DNA of 64,000 bases from Lactococcus taiwanensis (GTDB taxonomy: Bacteria > Bacillota > Bacilli > Lactobacillales > Streptococcaceae): the NCBI RefSeq assembly GCF_014905395.1, contig NZ_BNDT01000004.1, forward strand, positions 171,585 to 235,584, given 5' to 3'. Made by a program: the position numbers and the translations under genes. Below are positions 45,707 to 55,709 of this stretch, one piece after another (the first letter of the stretch is position 1; each line of letters starts with the position of its first letter). A model generated the notes under the pieces. The model ran no database searches and was not told the DNA's origin. It worked only from the letters and a program-made list of their open reading frames with translations.

Positions 45707-46678
45707 TTATTCTCCAAATTTATCCCCAACTTGCAGTTTTTGTCCAAGTCCATTGAGGAAACTTACCACATCCATTTTTGGTTTACCAGCAGGCTGAACC
45801 AAACGAAGCTCAAGAACGCCCTTACCTGTGGCAACTTTAAGTACTTTTTTGGTTTTTTCAACCACTTGTCCCGGCTGTAAGTCACTGACAGAGCTGTCAG
45901 TAATATTTTCTGATACTTTTGTTTCATAAATCTTGAAACGCTCGCCATTCCATGTGGTATGAGCAACTGGGAATGGATTCATACCGCGAACTTTATTGAA
46001 AATTTCACGTGCAGATTGATTCCAGTCGATTTTTTCTTCTTCTGGTGAAATATTAGGACTAAAAGTTACTTCATCTTCGTTTTGAGCTTGAGCTTTTAAT
46101 TGGCCAGTCAGATATTTTGGCAATGTTTCAAGTAACAAATCACGTCCAACAAGAGCTAACTTTTCAAACATAGTGCCAACATTATCATCCTCAAGAATTG
46201 GAGTAGAAGCTTGAGCAATCATGTCACCGGCATCCATTTTACGAATCATCTCCATGATGGTTACACCCGCTTCTTTTTCGCCATTCATAATGGCATAGTG
46301 AATAGGTGCTCCACCGCGATATTTTGGTAGTAAAGAAGCATGCGTATTGACTGCAAATTGAGCAGCATCCAATAATTTACCTGGCAAAAATTGTCCAAAG
46401 GCGGCAGTCACAATTCCAACTTCTCCTGATTCAAGCAGAGCCATGATTTGAGTCATTTCTACTGATCCAGAAAGTTTTTCTGGTTGAAGAACAGGCAAGT
46501 TAACCGTTAAAGCAAGTTCTTTAACTGGTGTCATTCTTAATTCCTGTTTCCGACCAACCTTACGGTCTGGTTGAGTCACTACTGCTAGAATTTCATATTG
46601 ATTAGAATCAATCAAACCTTTTAAAACGGTCGCAGCAAATTGTGGTGTCCCCATAAAGATAATTTTTGTTTTTGTCAT
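45707..46678 (-). CDS. fmt: Methionyl-tRNA formyltransferase
   Basis: A 323-aa Fmt, which formylates initiator Met-tRNA. The N-terminal formyltransferase domain begins [14 protein letters not shown] and contains the catalytic N-H of [20 protein letters not shown] near residue 108-125 and the Asp of MDAGDMI; the C-terminal tRNA-binding domain begins at about 205. The start overlaps the VOC gene's stop (ATGA). A palindrome copy encodes [12 protein letters not shown] near residue 260, in the C-terminal domain. Confidence 0.97.
   Translation of the reverse strand: MTKTKIIFMGTPQFAATVLKGLIDSNQYEILAVVTQPDRKVGRKQELRMTPVKELALTVNLPVLQPEKLSGSVEMTQIMALLESGEVGIVTAAFGQFLPGKLLDAAQFAVNTHASLLPKYRGGAPIHYAIMNGEKEAGVTIMEMIRKMDAGDMIAQASTPILEDDNVGTMFEKLALVGRDLLLETLPKYLTGQLKAQAQNEDEVTFSPNISPEEEKIDWNQSAREIFNKVRGMNPFPVAHTTWNGERFKIYETKVSENITDSSVSDLQPGQVVEKTKKVLKVATGKGVLELRLVQPAGKPKMDVVSFLNGLGQKLQVGDKFGE
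45882..45903. repeat. Dispersed palindrome copy in fmt
   Basis: TCACTGAC, centre AGAGCT, then GTCAGTAA. It is read as T-D-S-S-V-S. Confidence 0.8.
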
Positions 46679-47139
46679 AAGTTTTCAAACTCCTCGATAA
46701 TAATTTTCTTTTGTTTCATTAATACTTGAACAGCCTTATCGCCTTTTGCCATGAGCTGTCCAAGATTTTCTGGAATAATTTGCCAAGAAATACCAAATTT
46801 ATCTTTGCACCAACCGCACTGCTCGGCTTCTTTAACATGAGAAAGTTTTGACCAATAATCATCAATTTCGGCTTGATTTTTACAAGTCACAGTAAAACTC
46901 ACTGCTTCATTAAATTTGAAAATTGGCCCGCCATCAAGGCAGGTAAAGTCAAGGCCATTCAGACTAAATTCACCATTTAATACTTTTCCAGACATGCCTA
47001 CAAAATGCTCATCTAGCTTTTCATCCGGATAATATTCGATGTTTTTGATTTTTGAATTTGGAAAGACTGAGACATAATAATTCATCGCTTCTTTGGCGTT
47101 GTTATCAAACCAAAGGCTTGGGATAATTTTTGCTTCCAT
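46675..47139 (-). CDS. VOC family protein, PhnB/3-dmu-9_3-mt type
   Basis: A 154-aa glyoxalase-fold protein. The [22 protein letters not shown] start and [19 protein letters not shown] followed by [16 protein letters not shown] are hallmarks of the PhnB-like (3-dmu-9_3-mt) group. These are widespread proteins of mostly unknown function. The ATG at 47139 follows TTGGAAGG. It overlaps the remnant gene upstream and its own stop overlaps the fmt start, so it is expressed with fmt. This gene is an insertion in the priA-fmt pair. Confidence 0.85.
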   Translation of the reverse strand: MEAKIIPSLWFDNNAKEAMNYYVSVFPNSKIKNIEYYPDEKLDEHFVGMSGKVLNGEFSLNGLDFTCLDGGPIFKFNEAVSFTVTCKNQAEIDDYWSKLSHVKEAEQCGWCKDKFGISWQIIPENLGQLMAKGDKAVQVLMKQKKIIIEEFENL

Positions 47140-47420
47140 AGTTGACCTTCCAATCTCTGTAAATTTCAGCTTTGTCCACATGGGGATAATTATTGATTTC
47201 AGCAATTAATTTTAGGACAAGGGGAGATGAATTTTCTACTGACAATTCTGTCAGTAACTTCCAAACTGCTCTGTCAGAATCATTTTTTCCGTCAGCAACA
47301 AATTGTGGTAATTTTTTGGCTACACTATTTAATTTTACATCAAAAAGGTTAAAAACGTGGTGTGTGACGACTCGACGGTCATTTTCATAAATCCAAAACG
47401 CCTCAGGTTTTTCTTTTCAT
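47105..47420 (-). pseudogene. Broken small gene between the NTF2-like and VOC genes
   Basis: The minus strand has an open frame of about 100 codons. It is read from near 47416 as EAFWIYENDRRVVTHHVFNL and ends at a TGA at 47105. It has no usable start. An ATG at 47420, overlapping the NTF2-like gene's stop, reads MKRKT and then hits TGA at 47405-47403. Removing one T there would join MKRKT to EAFWIYEND. This looks like a one-base frameshift. I do not recognise the family. A palindrome copy lies within it (LLTELSVEN). Sequencing error is possible. Confidence 0.45.
47236..47257. repeat. Dispersed palindrome copy in the broken gene
   Basis: CTACTGAC, centre AATTCT, then GTCAGTAA. It is read as L-T-E-L-S-V. 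A partial copy (CTCTGTCAG) follows at about 47268. Confidence 0.8.
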
Positions 47421-47421
47421 T

Positions 47422-47796
47422 TCATTTCAAAAACGGCCGAAATTTTTCATGTTTTTGTTCAAATTCCTGAATTTCACAAATTTTATTTCCAGAAAATTTA
47501 ACAAGAGAAAGACCGTCAAAAATATTTTCTTCCCCTTTATAAACATAGTGGAAAGTCCATGTGAAAAACCCAGTTTCCTTATCTACATAAGACTTATCCA
47601 CAGTCCATGACTTCACTTTGTTTTCCACAGGATGATTCCACTGACGAAACCATTTTTCAATTTCCGCTTTTCCTTGGTATTGCGCCCCATAGCATTCGGT
47701 GTAGCTAATGTCTTCTGACAGGGCTGTCAGTAACTTTTTGACGTCTTTGGTCAGCCATGCGTCAATTGTTTGTTGAAAAAGTTCTATTTTCTGCAT
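47422..47796 (-). CDS. NTF2-like (SnoaL-type) protein
   Basis: A 124-aa protein of the nuclear-transport-factor-2-like cone fold. It starts MQKIELFQQTIDAWLTKD, with the YTECYGAQYQGKAEIEKWFRQW segment and the TWTFHYVYKGEENIFDGLSLVKF strands. Such proteins have many roles, often as small-molecule-binding or isomerase domains, so no function is given. The start is uncertain, with a possible TTG four codons earlier. A palindrome copy encodes KLLTALSED near residue 25. It follows priA and is one of the genes inserted between priA and fmt. Confidence 0.75.
   Translation of the reverse strand: MQKIELFQQTIDAWLTKDVKKLLTALSEDISYTECYGAQYQGKAEIEKWFRQWNHPVENKVKSWTVDKSYVDKETGFFTWTFHYVYKGEENIFDGLSLVKFSGNKICEIQEFEQKHEKFRPFLK
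47712..47733. repeat. Dispersed palindrome copy in the NTF2-like gene
   Basis: CTTCTGAC, centre AGGGCT, then GTCAGTAA. It is read as L-T-A-L-S-E. Confidence 0.75.
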
Positions 47797-47854
47797 TTTC
47801 CACACCAACTTTCGTTTGTTTTCAAATTCTTAACTTTTCCACCTGTGGAAATTT

Positions 47855-50194
47855 TTATACAAAATTTTGTGGCTCGCTATCAATCAACACGCGTAAATTT
47901 TTGTTATCCCGAAGTTGGGTTAATTCAAGCACTTGATTTAAAGCTGATTCTAATTCTTCTTCAAAACGATATTTAACTAAGATTTGATAATGATAAAGGT
48001 TATGTGTTCTGGCAATTGGTCTAGCGGTTGGCCCTAAAATTTTAGCTTTTTCTGTCAAATTTTGCTTGAGTAACTGAGCAATTTCATAAGATTTTTGAAT
48101 GGCAACTTCTTCATCTTGATGAGAAACAAGCACTTGAACGGTGAAATAATAAGGTGGATAGGAAAGTTCACGACGAAATCTCATTTCCATTTCATAAAAT
48201 TTTTCGTAATCTTGAGCCTTGGTCATTTCAATGGCGTAATGATGTGGATTGAAAGTTTGAATGAAGACTTCACCTTTTTTATCTGCTCGCCCAGCTCGTC
48301 CAGCCACCTGCATTAACAATTCAAAGGAACGCTCACTCGCTCTAAAATCAGGTAGATTGAGGCCAGTATCTGCGTTAATGACCCCCACTAAGGTTACGTT
48401 TGGAAAATCTAAACCTTTGGCAATCATCTGAGTTCCTAAGAGGATATCAGCTTCATGATTACCAAACTTTTCAAGAATTTTTTCGTGAGCATTTTTTGTC
48501 CGAGTCGTATCGACATCCATTCGCAAAACTCGTGCTTCAGGCATAATTTCTTGAAGTTCTTCTTCGACTTTTTGCGTTCCTGAACCATAATAACGAATTT
48601 TTCGTGAATGACAATTAGGACAAGTTTGCGGAATTCCTTCGACATGACCACAATAATGACAATTCAAAGTTCGGGTATCCATGTGAAGGGTCAAGGAAAT
48701 ATCGCAATTGGGACAATCAACAACAAAACCACATTCGCGACACATGACAAATGAAGAATAACCCCTTCGATTCAACATCAAAATGACTTGTTCATCTTTG
48801 TCAATTTTTTCTTTTATTTTTGTCAGTAAAGAGTGTGAGAAATTAGCAGATTGGTCAGAAATTTCACTGCGCATATCAATGATTTTTATTTCTGGCAGGA
48901 TTGCTGCTTCATTTGCCCTTTTTGTCAGTAATAAAAGTTCATAAACTCCGCGCATGGCACGTGCTCGCGTTTCTAAACTTGGCGTTGCAGAGCCTAAAAC
49001 AAGTCTTGCACCATGCCATTTTGCACGCAAAAGCGCAATATCTCTTGCATGATAACGGGGACTTGAATCTTGCTTATATGAAGTTTCATGTTCTTCATCA
49101 ATGATGATAATTCCCAAATTTTCAACAGGTGCAAAAATAGCTGAACGTGCACCGACAACTACCTGAGCTTTGCCAGATTTAATTTTTCGCCATTCATCAT
49201 ATTTTTCACCATCAGACAAGCCAGAGTGCATAATCGCCACTTTATCTCCAAAACGAGCAATAAATCGATTAGTAATCTGTGGCGTCAGTGAAATTTCTGG
49301 CACAAGCATAATTGCTGTCTTACCGAGTTTGAGAAAATGGTCAATGGTCTGTAAGTAAACTTCTGTTTTACCTGAACCAGTAATTCCTTCCAACAAAAAT
49401 GGTTTGTCAGAAGATGCAATTATTTTTTCGTAAGCTGCATTTTGTTCGGAGTTGAGAATTTTAGCACTGTCATTTTCCACATCTTCAAATTTTTCTTTCG
49501 TCCTCGAAATTTCAACCTCTTCAATTTTGACTAGGTCATGCTCAACGAAAAATTTAATGATTTGTGAAGAAAAATTTAATGATTTGACAGCAATTTTTTC
49601 TTCTTGAAGTCTTAATAGAAAATATTTCAACTCTAAGCGTTTTTTGGCTCTCTTTTCAATTTCAAATTCAGCTAGTTTTTCAATATCTGGAATAGATAAG
49701 AATTTTTCTGTTTTTCTATTTTCTTTAGATTTTGCTAAATATTCTACTGACAGCTGACCCAAACGCACAGCCTTTGCTGATGAGATTTTTTCTGCTTCTG
49801 TTAGCTGTGACCATTTGACAGAAGTTCCGTCAGCAGCTTTTAGGAGCTTGTCATAATTAGAATTCAAAAGATTAGGTAACATCGCTTTTAGACATGAAAT
49901 TTTATAAGAAAATACGGAATGACGCATTTCATCTGCCAACCAAAGCTGTTCATCCGTTAGGACTGGCTCAACGTCGAGTAATTCAGAAATTCCTTTCAAG
50001 TTTACTGACGAATCAAGTGCTTCATCTTCAAATCCAATGACGATTCCTTGAACAAGCCGGTTTCCACTTCCAAAAGGAACATGAACCCGCATGCCACGAT
50101 CGATCAGCTCTTCCATTTCGCTAGGGATGACGTAAGAAAAGGGCTTATCTGTCTGCATCAGTGGCACATCAACAATAACTTTAGCAATTTTCAT
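47855..50194 (-). CDS. priA: Primosomal protein N' (replication restart helicase)
   Basis: A 779-aa PriA, a superfamily 2 helicase that reloads the replisome at stalled forks. The N-terminal DNA-binding domain precedes Walker A LEGITGSGKTEVY, the DEEH box (IIIDEEHETSY) and paired zinc-binding cysteines (CRECGFVVDCPNC and CHYCGHVEGIPQTCPNC). The helicase C domain follows. I use the ATG at 50194, MKIAKVIVDVPLMQ. Order gmk-rpoZ-priA is standard. There are half-sites but no full palindrome copy in it. Confidence 0.96.
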   Translation of the reverse strand: MKIAKVIVDVPLMQTDKPFSYVIPSEMEELIDRGMRVHVPFGSGNRLVQGIVIGFEDEALDSSVNLKGISELLDVEPVLTDEQLWLADEMRHSVFSYKISCLKAMLPNLLNSNYDKLLKAADGTSVKWSQLTEAEKISSAKAVRLGQLSVEYLAKSKENRKTEKFLSIPDIEKLAEFEIEKRAKKRLELKYFLLRLQEEKIAVKSLNFSSQIIKFFVEHDLVKIEEVEISRTKEKFEDVENDSAKILNSEQNAAYEKIIASSDKPFLLEGITGSGKTEVYLQTIDHFLKLGKTAIMLVPEISLTPQITNRFIARFGDKVAIMHSGLSDGEKYDEWRKIKSGKAQVVVGARSAIFAPVENLGIIIIDEEHETSYKQDSSPRYHARDIALLRAKWHGARLVLGSATPSLETRARAMRGVYELLLLTKRANEAAILPEIKIIDMRSEISDQSANFSHSLLTKIKEKIDKDEQVILMLNRRGYSSFVMCRECGFVVDCPNCDISLTLHMDTRTLNCHYCGHVEGIPQTCPNCHSRKIRYYGSGTQKVEEELQEIMPEARVLRMDVDTTRTKNAHEKILEKFGNHEADILLGTQMIAKGLDFPNVTLVGVINADTGLNLPDFRASERSFELLMQVAGRAGRADKKGEVFIQTFNPHHYAIEMTKAQDYEKFYEMEMRFRRELSYPPYYFTVQVLVSHQDEEVAIQKSYEIAQLLKQNLTEKAKILGPTARPIARTHNLYHYQILVKYRFEEELESALNQVLELTQLRDNKNLRVLIDSEPQNFV

Positions 50195-50395
50195 ATAAGC
50201 CCCAACTTTCTCTTGTTCTCTAAAAATGCAGATTGTCGTACATAGCACAACTCATAGACGCCGTAAAAGCAGCTTGACACTTTTCTACTTTTTGTCCGAC
50301 AAATCATAACATCGTATATTTTATTATATCAAAAAAGCACCTTAAACGCTGTGAACCCCTACGCACTTTTTAGAAATTTTAAACCTTTAACTACA

Positions 50396-50423
50396 CATAA
50401 AAAAGCGCCCAAGGCGCTCTTAA
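50396..50423 (-). terminator. rpoZ terminator
   Basis: AGCGCC/GGCGCT stem with A and T runs, just downstream of rpoZ on the minus strand. Its presence means priA has its own promoter or depends on read-through. Confidence 0.8.
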
Positions 50424-50427
50424 GATA

Positions 50428-50787
50428 TTATTCTGCAGCAGCTGCGGCAGCTTTTGCTGCGCGACTTGTTTTTTGTTTTGCTTCTTCTTCAGCTTCTTCT
50501 TTTGCAATTTGTTCTTTGATGAGCTGTTCTTTCATCTTCGCTTGCAAACGTTCCAATTCGCGTTTTTCAACTAAAGTTTCACGCTTTAATTCTGGTGCTG
50601 GGTGAATCTTGACCGTACCATCTGCAATTTCTTCCAAAGCTTGCAATGTACGTTTAACTGCTTTAAATTCTTTCGTAGGGCGTTCGCCATCGCGCAATTC
50701 ATGCGCGCGCTTTGCTTCTAATACTACTAAAGAATATTTTGAGTCCACTTGATCCAATAACTTGTCAATAGAAGGTTCCAACATCAT
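50428..50787 (-). CDS. rpoZ: RNA polymerase omega subunit
   Basis: A 119-aa omega subunit that helps assemble RNA polymerase. The start [20 protein letters not shown] and the [12 protein letters not shown] segment are conserved. The C-terminal half is an Ala/Glu/Lys-rich helix, a common extension in this group. It lies 87 bp downstream of gmk, a gap holding a palindrome copy. The terminator right after separates it from priA. Confidence 0.95.
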   Translation of the reverse strand: MMLEPSIDKLLDQVDSKYSLVVLEAKRAHELRDGERPTKEFKAVKRTLQALEEIADGTVKIHPAPELKRETLVEKRELERLQAKMKEQLIKEQIAKEEAEEEAKQKTSRAAKAAAAAAE

Positions 50788-50825
50788 AATTCACTACCTC
50801 ATTTTCTAAACTTTTCATTCTATGT

Positions 50826-50847
50826 TTACTGACAGCTCTGTCAGTAA
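50826..50847. repeat. Dispersed palindrome copy between gmk and rpoZ
   Basis: Perfect arms with centre AGCTCT, 38 bp upstream of the rpoZ start. It has no T run. Confidence 0.88.
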
Positions 50848-50874
50848 GTTTTAATTTCATTCAAGAGCTTTGGA

Positions 50875-51513
<639 letters not shown>

Positions 51514-51621
51514 TCAAATTTTCTTAATCAACGATTAGTTCTATTCTAACAAAGCTTTGCTAAAAATACCAGTTTTTGTCTTCAAATTGAAATTTATCGT
51601 TTTATTTTTGTAACTTATATA

Positions 51622-51646
51622 AAAAATCTGCCCTAGGGCAGATTCT
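51622..51646 (-). terminator. rny terminator
   Basis: AATCTGCCC TA GGGCAGATT, nearly perfect, overlapping the last bases before the rny stop region and followed by A/T-rich sequence on both sides. Confidence 0.75.
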
Positions 51647-53241
51647 TATTTTGCATAATCAATGGCACGTGTTTCACGTATCACTGTTATTTTGATGTTT
51701 CCTGGATAATCCATTTCATTTTCAATCCGGTTTTTGATGTCCCGTGCAAGGACAGTCATCTTATCATCGGACAATTTATCAGGTTTTACCATCACGCGGA
51801 TTTCGCGACCAGCTTGTAAGGCGAAAGCTGTATCCACCCCAGCAAAGCTAGTAGAAATTGCTTCCAAATCCTTCAAGCGTTTGATGTAATTTTCCACAGA
51901 TTCGCGGCGTGCTCCAGGACGTGCAGCAGATAAGGCATCAGCCGCTGCCACAAGTACTGCGATATTGCTCATCGGATCAGTATCGCCATGGTGACTCGCA
52001 ATCGCATTAATGACCACTGGATTTTCCTTGTACTTACGGGCAAGTTCTGTACCAATCTCAACGTGGCTTCCCTCAACTTCATGGTCAAGTGCTTTACCAA
52101 TATCATGCAAGAAACCAGCACGTTTAGCAAGTGCCACGTTTTCTCCCATTTCGCCAGCCAAATTACCAGCAATATGAGCGACTTCCACCGAGTGATCCAA
52201 TACATTTTGACCATATGACGTACGGAAATGCAAACGTCCCATAATCTTCATCAAGTCAGGATGCAAGTTATGCGCCCCAACTTCAAAGGCTGCTTGTTCA
52301 CCATATTCACGCATTTTGTGATCAAGTGCTTTACGGTTTTTCTCAACCAACTCTTCAATTCGCGCTGGATGAATGCGACCATCTTGAACCAATTGTTCAA
52401 GCGTCATACGAGCAATTTCACGACGTATTGGGTCAAATCCTGAAAGTACCACGGCTTCTGGCGTATCATCAATGATGACATCAATCCCAGTTAATGCTTC
52501 AAAAGTACGGATATTTCGACCTTCACGACCAATGATCCGCCCCTTCATCCCATCATCTGGCAAATTGACCACTGAGACTGTTTGCTCAGCGACCGAATCA
52601 GATGAAACACGTTGAATAGCAAGTGAAATAATATTCTTAGCTCGTTTATCCGCTTCGGCTTGAGCTTTTTCTTCACTTTGACGGATGATTTGAGCCATTT
52701 CTTTAGTCAAACCATCTCGTGTTTCGTTCAAGATGATATCACGTGCGTCTTCCACGCTCAAATTAGAGATGCGCTCCAATTCAAGACGTTTCTTTTCTTC
52801 AATATGGGTTAATTGTTCTTCACGCTTACTGAGTGTATCAGTTTTTCTAACGAGGTTTTCCTCTTTAGAATCTAAGTTTTCTTCTTTTTTCGTCAAGGTA
52901 TCATCCTTACGATCCAAGATTTCTTCACGTTGTTTTAGGCGTTTTTCAGTCTCCTTTAACTCCTGACGTTCTTGCTTAAATTCATTTTCGATTTCACGAC
53001 GTTGCTTTTGTTCTTCTTCACGAAGGGTGTAACGGGCTTCTTTTTTGAAGGCTTCAGCCTCCAACTTTACAGACTCCGCCTCACGTTTAGCACGCGCCAT
53101 CACCTCATTTGCTTTATTTTCCGCTTCATTAAAGAGTGATTCAGCATCTTGCTTATTTTTCTTAATGTTTTGAGCATAAAAAATAAATGCGACAACCAAT
53201 ACAATCAATAAGAGTAACAGAACGATAGAAATAATGTTCAT
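51646..53241 (-). CDS. rny: Ribonuclease Y
   Basis: A 531-aa membrane-bound endoribonuclease starting mRNA decay in Firmicutes. One N-terminal membrane helix (about 4-24) precedes a long coiled coil (about 30-200) rich in Glu, Lys and Arg, then a KH domain with [15 protein letters not shown] near 235 and an HD domain with [17 protein letters not shown] near 360. It ends RAIDYAK. Complete and typical. It is alone on its strand between gmk and nagB. Confidence 0.97.
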   Translation of the reverse strand: MNIISIVLLLLLIVLVVAFIFYAQNIKKNKQDAESLFNEAENKANEVMARAKREAESVKLEAEAFKKEARYTLREEEQKQRREIENEFKQERQELKETEKRLKQREEILDRKDDTLTKKEENLDSKEENLVRKTDTLSKREEQLTHIEEKKRLELERISNLSVEDARDIILNETRDGLTKEMAQIIRQSEEKAQAEADKRAKNIISLAIQRVSSDSVAEQTVSVVNLPDDGMKGRIIGREGRNIRTFEALTGIDVIIDDTPEAVVLSGFDPIRREIARMTLEQLVQDGRIHPARIEELVEKNRKALDHKMREYGEQAAFEVGAHNLHPDLMKIMGRLHFRTSYGQNVLDHSVEVAHIAGNLAGEMGENVALAKRAGFLHDIGKALDHEVEGSHVEIGTELARKYKENPVVINAIASHHGDTDPMSNIAVLVAAADALSAARPGARRESVENYIKRLKDLEAISTSFAGVDTAFALQAGREIRVMVKPDKLSDDKMTVLARDIKNRIENEMDYPGNIKITVIRETRAIDYAK

Positions 53242-53411
53242 TAGTCTCCTCTAAAGCTAGTATTACTGCGGTTCAATCTTACTAGCAGCTTGATTATATA
53301 TTAATGTATTTCATCTAATAAAATACTTAACTATTATACCATTTTAAGCTTCATTATTCAACGAAATATTGCGTAACGCTTTCAAAAAACAAATGGAGAA
53401 AAGAAGATGAA

Positions 53412-53439
53412 TAAAAGGTACCTTTTAGAGGCACCTTAT
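53412..53439 (-). terminator. nagB terminator
   Basis: AAGGT-CCT/AGG-ACCTT stem with one mismatch and T-rich flanks, overlapping the nagB stop on the minus strand. Confidence 0.65.
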
Positions 53440-54149
53440 TCGCTTAACTGAGAAGCTGCTGCTTCGTCTAAAATAAAAGTAACATTGCGATGAGTTCGCA
53501 AAATGGAGGCAGGTACCTCTTCTGTGATTGGACCTTCTAGGACGGCTTTCATGATCTCCGCTTTAGTCTTCCCTTCTGCTAAAACTAGAAGTTGTTTACC
53601 AGCAAGAACAGTACGAGGTCCAAACGTAACGTAAGGAGAGACGGGCTCTTTATCTGTTAGAGTCAAAAGATTATTATAAATCTCATCTCCCTCTTCAAAA
53701 GAGACCGCATAGGTTTCACGATCAAAGCTTGTATAACCAGGCATATTAGCACAAAAATGACCATCAGTCCCTATCCCCATGACTATCAAATCCAATCCTC
53801 CATCCTGCAAGATTTTTTGATCATAGGCTTGATTATTTTGCGAAGTGAGCTCATGCAAATTGCCATCATCAATATGTACACGGTCATAAAAGGCTGTTTT
53901 TAAGGCACGCATTGTCAATCCATAACGCTCTCCAACCAGAGGCACCTCATCAAAATTGTAATAATGTATACTCGAACGATCAAAATCCATTCGTTGCAAT
54001 TTATCAATCAAAATTTCATACATACCAAGGGGTGTATTTCCCGCTGTCAAGGAAAGATTAACGCGCTTAGATTCCATCATTTTTTCAAGCACAATCGCCG
54101 CAGCAAGCTCACTCATTGTCCCATAGTCTTTTGCTATAATTTTTTTCAT
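53436..54149 (-). CDS. nagB: Glucosamine-6-phosphate deaminase
   Basis: A 237-aa NagB converting glucosamine-6-phosphate to fructose-6-phosphate and ammonia, allowing amino-sugar use. Motifs: SLTAGNTPLGMYEIL near residue 35, the FDEVPL segment near 70, and MGIGTDGHFCANMPG near 125. It is of the short Gram-positive form. The ATG at 54149 follows GAGGAAGGAG; an in-frame TTG two codons upstream is less likely. It is monocistronic. Confidence 0.95.
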   Translation of the reverse strand: MKKIIAKDYGTMSELAAAIVLEKMMESKRVNLSLTAGNTPLGMYEILIDKLQRMDFDRSSIHYYNFDEVPLVGERYGLTMRALKTAFYDRVHIDDGNLHELTSQNNQAYDQKILQDGGLDLIVMGIGTDGHFCANMPGYTSFDRETYAVSFEEGDEIYNNLLTLTDKEPVSPYVTFGPRTVLAGKQLLVLAEGKTKAEIMKAVLEGPITEEVPASILRTHRNVTFILDEAAASQLSE

Positions 54150-54224
54150 CTTCAACTCCTTCCTCTTAACTCCATTTTACAGGAATAGGGAACCGATTTA
54201 AAGCGATTTCACTCATGGAAAATA

Positions 54225-54247
54225 AAAAAGCGGAAATCCGCTTTTTA
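54225..54247 (-). terminator. metK terminator
   Basis: AAAAAGCGGA AA TCCGCTTTTT, a perfect palindrome at the metK stop. Confidence 0.85.
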
Positions 54248-55444
54248 TTTATTAAAGTAAGCTTTAAGTTCTGCTGCTTTATCTGTGTGTTCCCAAGGTA
54301 AATCTACGTCGACGCGACCAAAATGTCCGTAAGCTGCAGTTTGACCATAAATTGGGCGCAAGAGATCAAGCATTTTGATAATACCGGCTGGGCGGAGATC
54401 AAAGACTTTACGTACTGCTGCCAAAAGTTCATCGTCTGAGACTTTACCTGTACCAAAAGTATCAACGTTGATAGAGGTTGGCGTCGCTACACCGATGGCA
54501 TAAGACAATTGGATTTGCGCTTTATCAGCAAGTCCAGCAGCTACAATGTTCTTAGCAACATAACGCGCTGCATAAGAGGCTGAACGGTCAACTTTTGTTG
54601 CATCCTTACCTGAGAAAGCACCACCACCGTGGGGAGCATAGCCACCATAAGTATCAACAATAATTTTACGTCCAGTCAAGCCTGAATCCCCTTGAGGACC
54701 ACCAATAACAAAACGTCCTGTTGGATTGATGAAGTATTTCGTTTCATCATCTAAAAGTTCAGCTGGAATAACTGCCTTGATGACTTTGTTAATCACATCA
54801 TCGTGAATTTCTTCGTTTGTTGCTGACGCAGCATGTTGAGTAGAAATAACGACTGTATCAATGCGTTTTGCTTTGCCATTATCATCATATTCTACAGTGA
54901 CTTGTGATTTTGCATCAGGACGCAGGTATGAAATTTCACCTGACTTACGTAAATCAGCTAATTTTTTAACTAATTTATGTGAAAGAGAGATGGCAAGTGG
55001 CATATATTCGGCAGTTTCGTTAGTTGCAAAACCGAACATCATTCCTTGGTCACCAGCACCAATCAAGTCAAGTGGGTCAATGGCATTTCCATCTTTATCC
55101 CGTACTTCTTCCGCTTCATTAACACCTTGAGCAATATCCGCAGACTGTTCAACAAGTGAGACGTGAACGCCGACTGATTTATAATCAAAACCATTTTCAG
55201 AGTCCGTGTATCCAATTTTTTTGATGGTTTCACGAACGACATGCGCAATATCAACGTAAGCTGATGTTGAGATTTCACCAAAGACATTGACTGTCCCTGT
55301 ATATACGACTGTTTCACAAGCAACGTGTGCATGTGGGTCTTGTGCAAGAATGGCATCAAGAATGGCATCTGAGATTTGGTCTGCAACCTTATCTGGATGG
55401 CCTTCTGATACGGATTCTGATGTAAATAAATGTTTTTCTGACAT
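54245..55444 (-). CDS. metK: S-adenosylmethionine synthetase
   Basis: A 399-aa MetK forming SAM from methionine and ATP. Motifs: [17 protein letters not shown] at the start, [15 protein letters not shown] near 120, and the P-loop-like [17 protein letters not shown] near 263. I take the ATG at 55444 ([12 protein letters not shown]) directly after the GGGGGAC ribosome site. The longer frame runs into the riboswitch. It is controlled by an upstream SMK-box and ends in a palindromic terminator. Confidence 0.97.
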   Translation of the reverse strand: MSEKHLFTSESVSEGHPDKVADQISDAILDAILAQDPHAHVACETVVYTGTVNVFGEISTSAYVDIAHVVRETIKKIGYTDSENGFDYKSVGVHVSLVEQSADIAQGVNEAEEVRDKDGNAIDPLDLIGAGDQGMMFGFATNETAEYMPLAISLSHKLVKKLADLRKSGEISYLRPDAKSQVTVEYDDNGKAKRIDTVVISTQHAASATNEEIHDDVINKVIKAVIPAELLDDETKYFINPTGRFVIGGPQGDSGLTGRKIIVDTYGGYAPHGGGAFSGKDATKVDRSASYAARYVAKNIVAAGLADKAQIQLSYAIGVATPTSINVDTFGTGKVSDDELLAAVRKVFDLRPAGIIKMLDLLRPIYGQTAAYGHFGRVDVDLPWEHTDKAAELKAYFNK

Positions 55445-55563
55445 TAAAAATGTCCCCCAATCTAAATTATGGTTACAAGGCGTCTTTGAAGGACATGCCG
55501 TTTTACTGACCAACTGGTCAGTAAACTTACAGTCCTATCAAATCCTTTCGGGACTCGTAACTC
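55445..55563 (-). promoter_or_regulatory. SMK-box (SAM-III) riboswitch of metK
   Basis: On the minus strand the leader has GTTACGAGTCCCGAAAGGAT at its 5' end (about 55542-55561) and ACGCCTTGTAACC near 55460-55485. The ribosome site GGGGGAC lies close to the ATG. GTTAC pairs with GTAAC, and GTCCC can pair with GGGGGAC to hide the ribosome site. This is the SMK box found upstream of metK in lactic acid bacteria, which blocks translation when SAM is bound. The variable hairpin between the halves is replaced by a copy of the dispersed palindrome (55503-55524). Confidence 0.9.
55503..55524. repeat. Dispersed palindrome copy inside the SMK-box leader
   Basis: Perfect arms with centre CAACTG. It forms the peripheral hairpin between the two conserved halves of the riboswitch. 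Confidence 0.88.
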
Positions 55564-55626
55564 TTCTATTTTACCTTTTTTTTATGAAAATTGCACTCTT
55601 CTTTTTACAAAAATTCGCACATCATT

Positions 55627-55648
55627 TTACTGACGCGTCTGTCAGTAA
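55627..55648. repeat. Dispersed palindrome copy between cfa and metK
   Basis: Perfect arms with centre GCGTCT, in the region between the cfa stop and metK leader on the minus strand. It is followed on the plus strand by TTTTTTC but has A/T-rich flanks on one side only. Confidence 0.85.
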
Positions 55649-55709
55649 ATTTTTTCATTCCTGACTTAACTTTTATCCCGTCATTAGCGGCTAGCCAAGC
55701 ATCCTTTGT

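Noticed and set aside
49741..49860. Half-sites TACTGACAG and CCGTCAGCA in priA
   Set aside because: Only partial or wrongly spaced arms; not counted as copies. The second has a nine-base centre and could be a decayed one.
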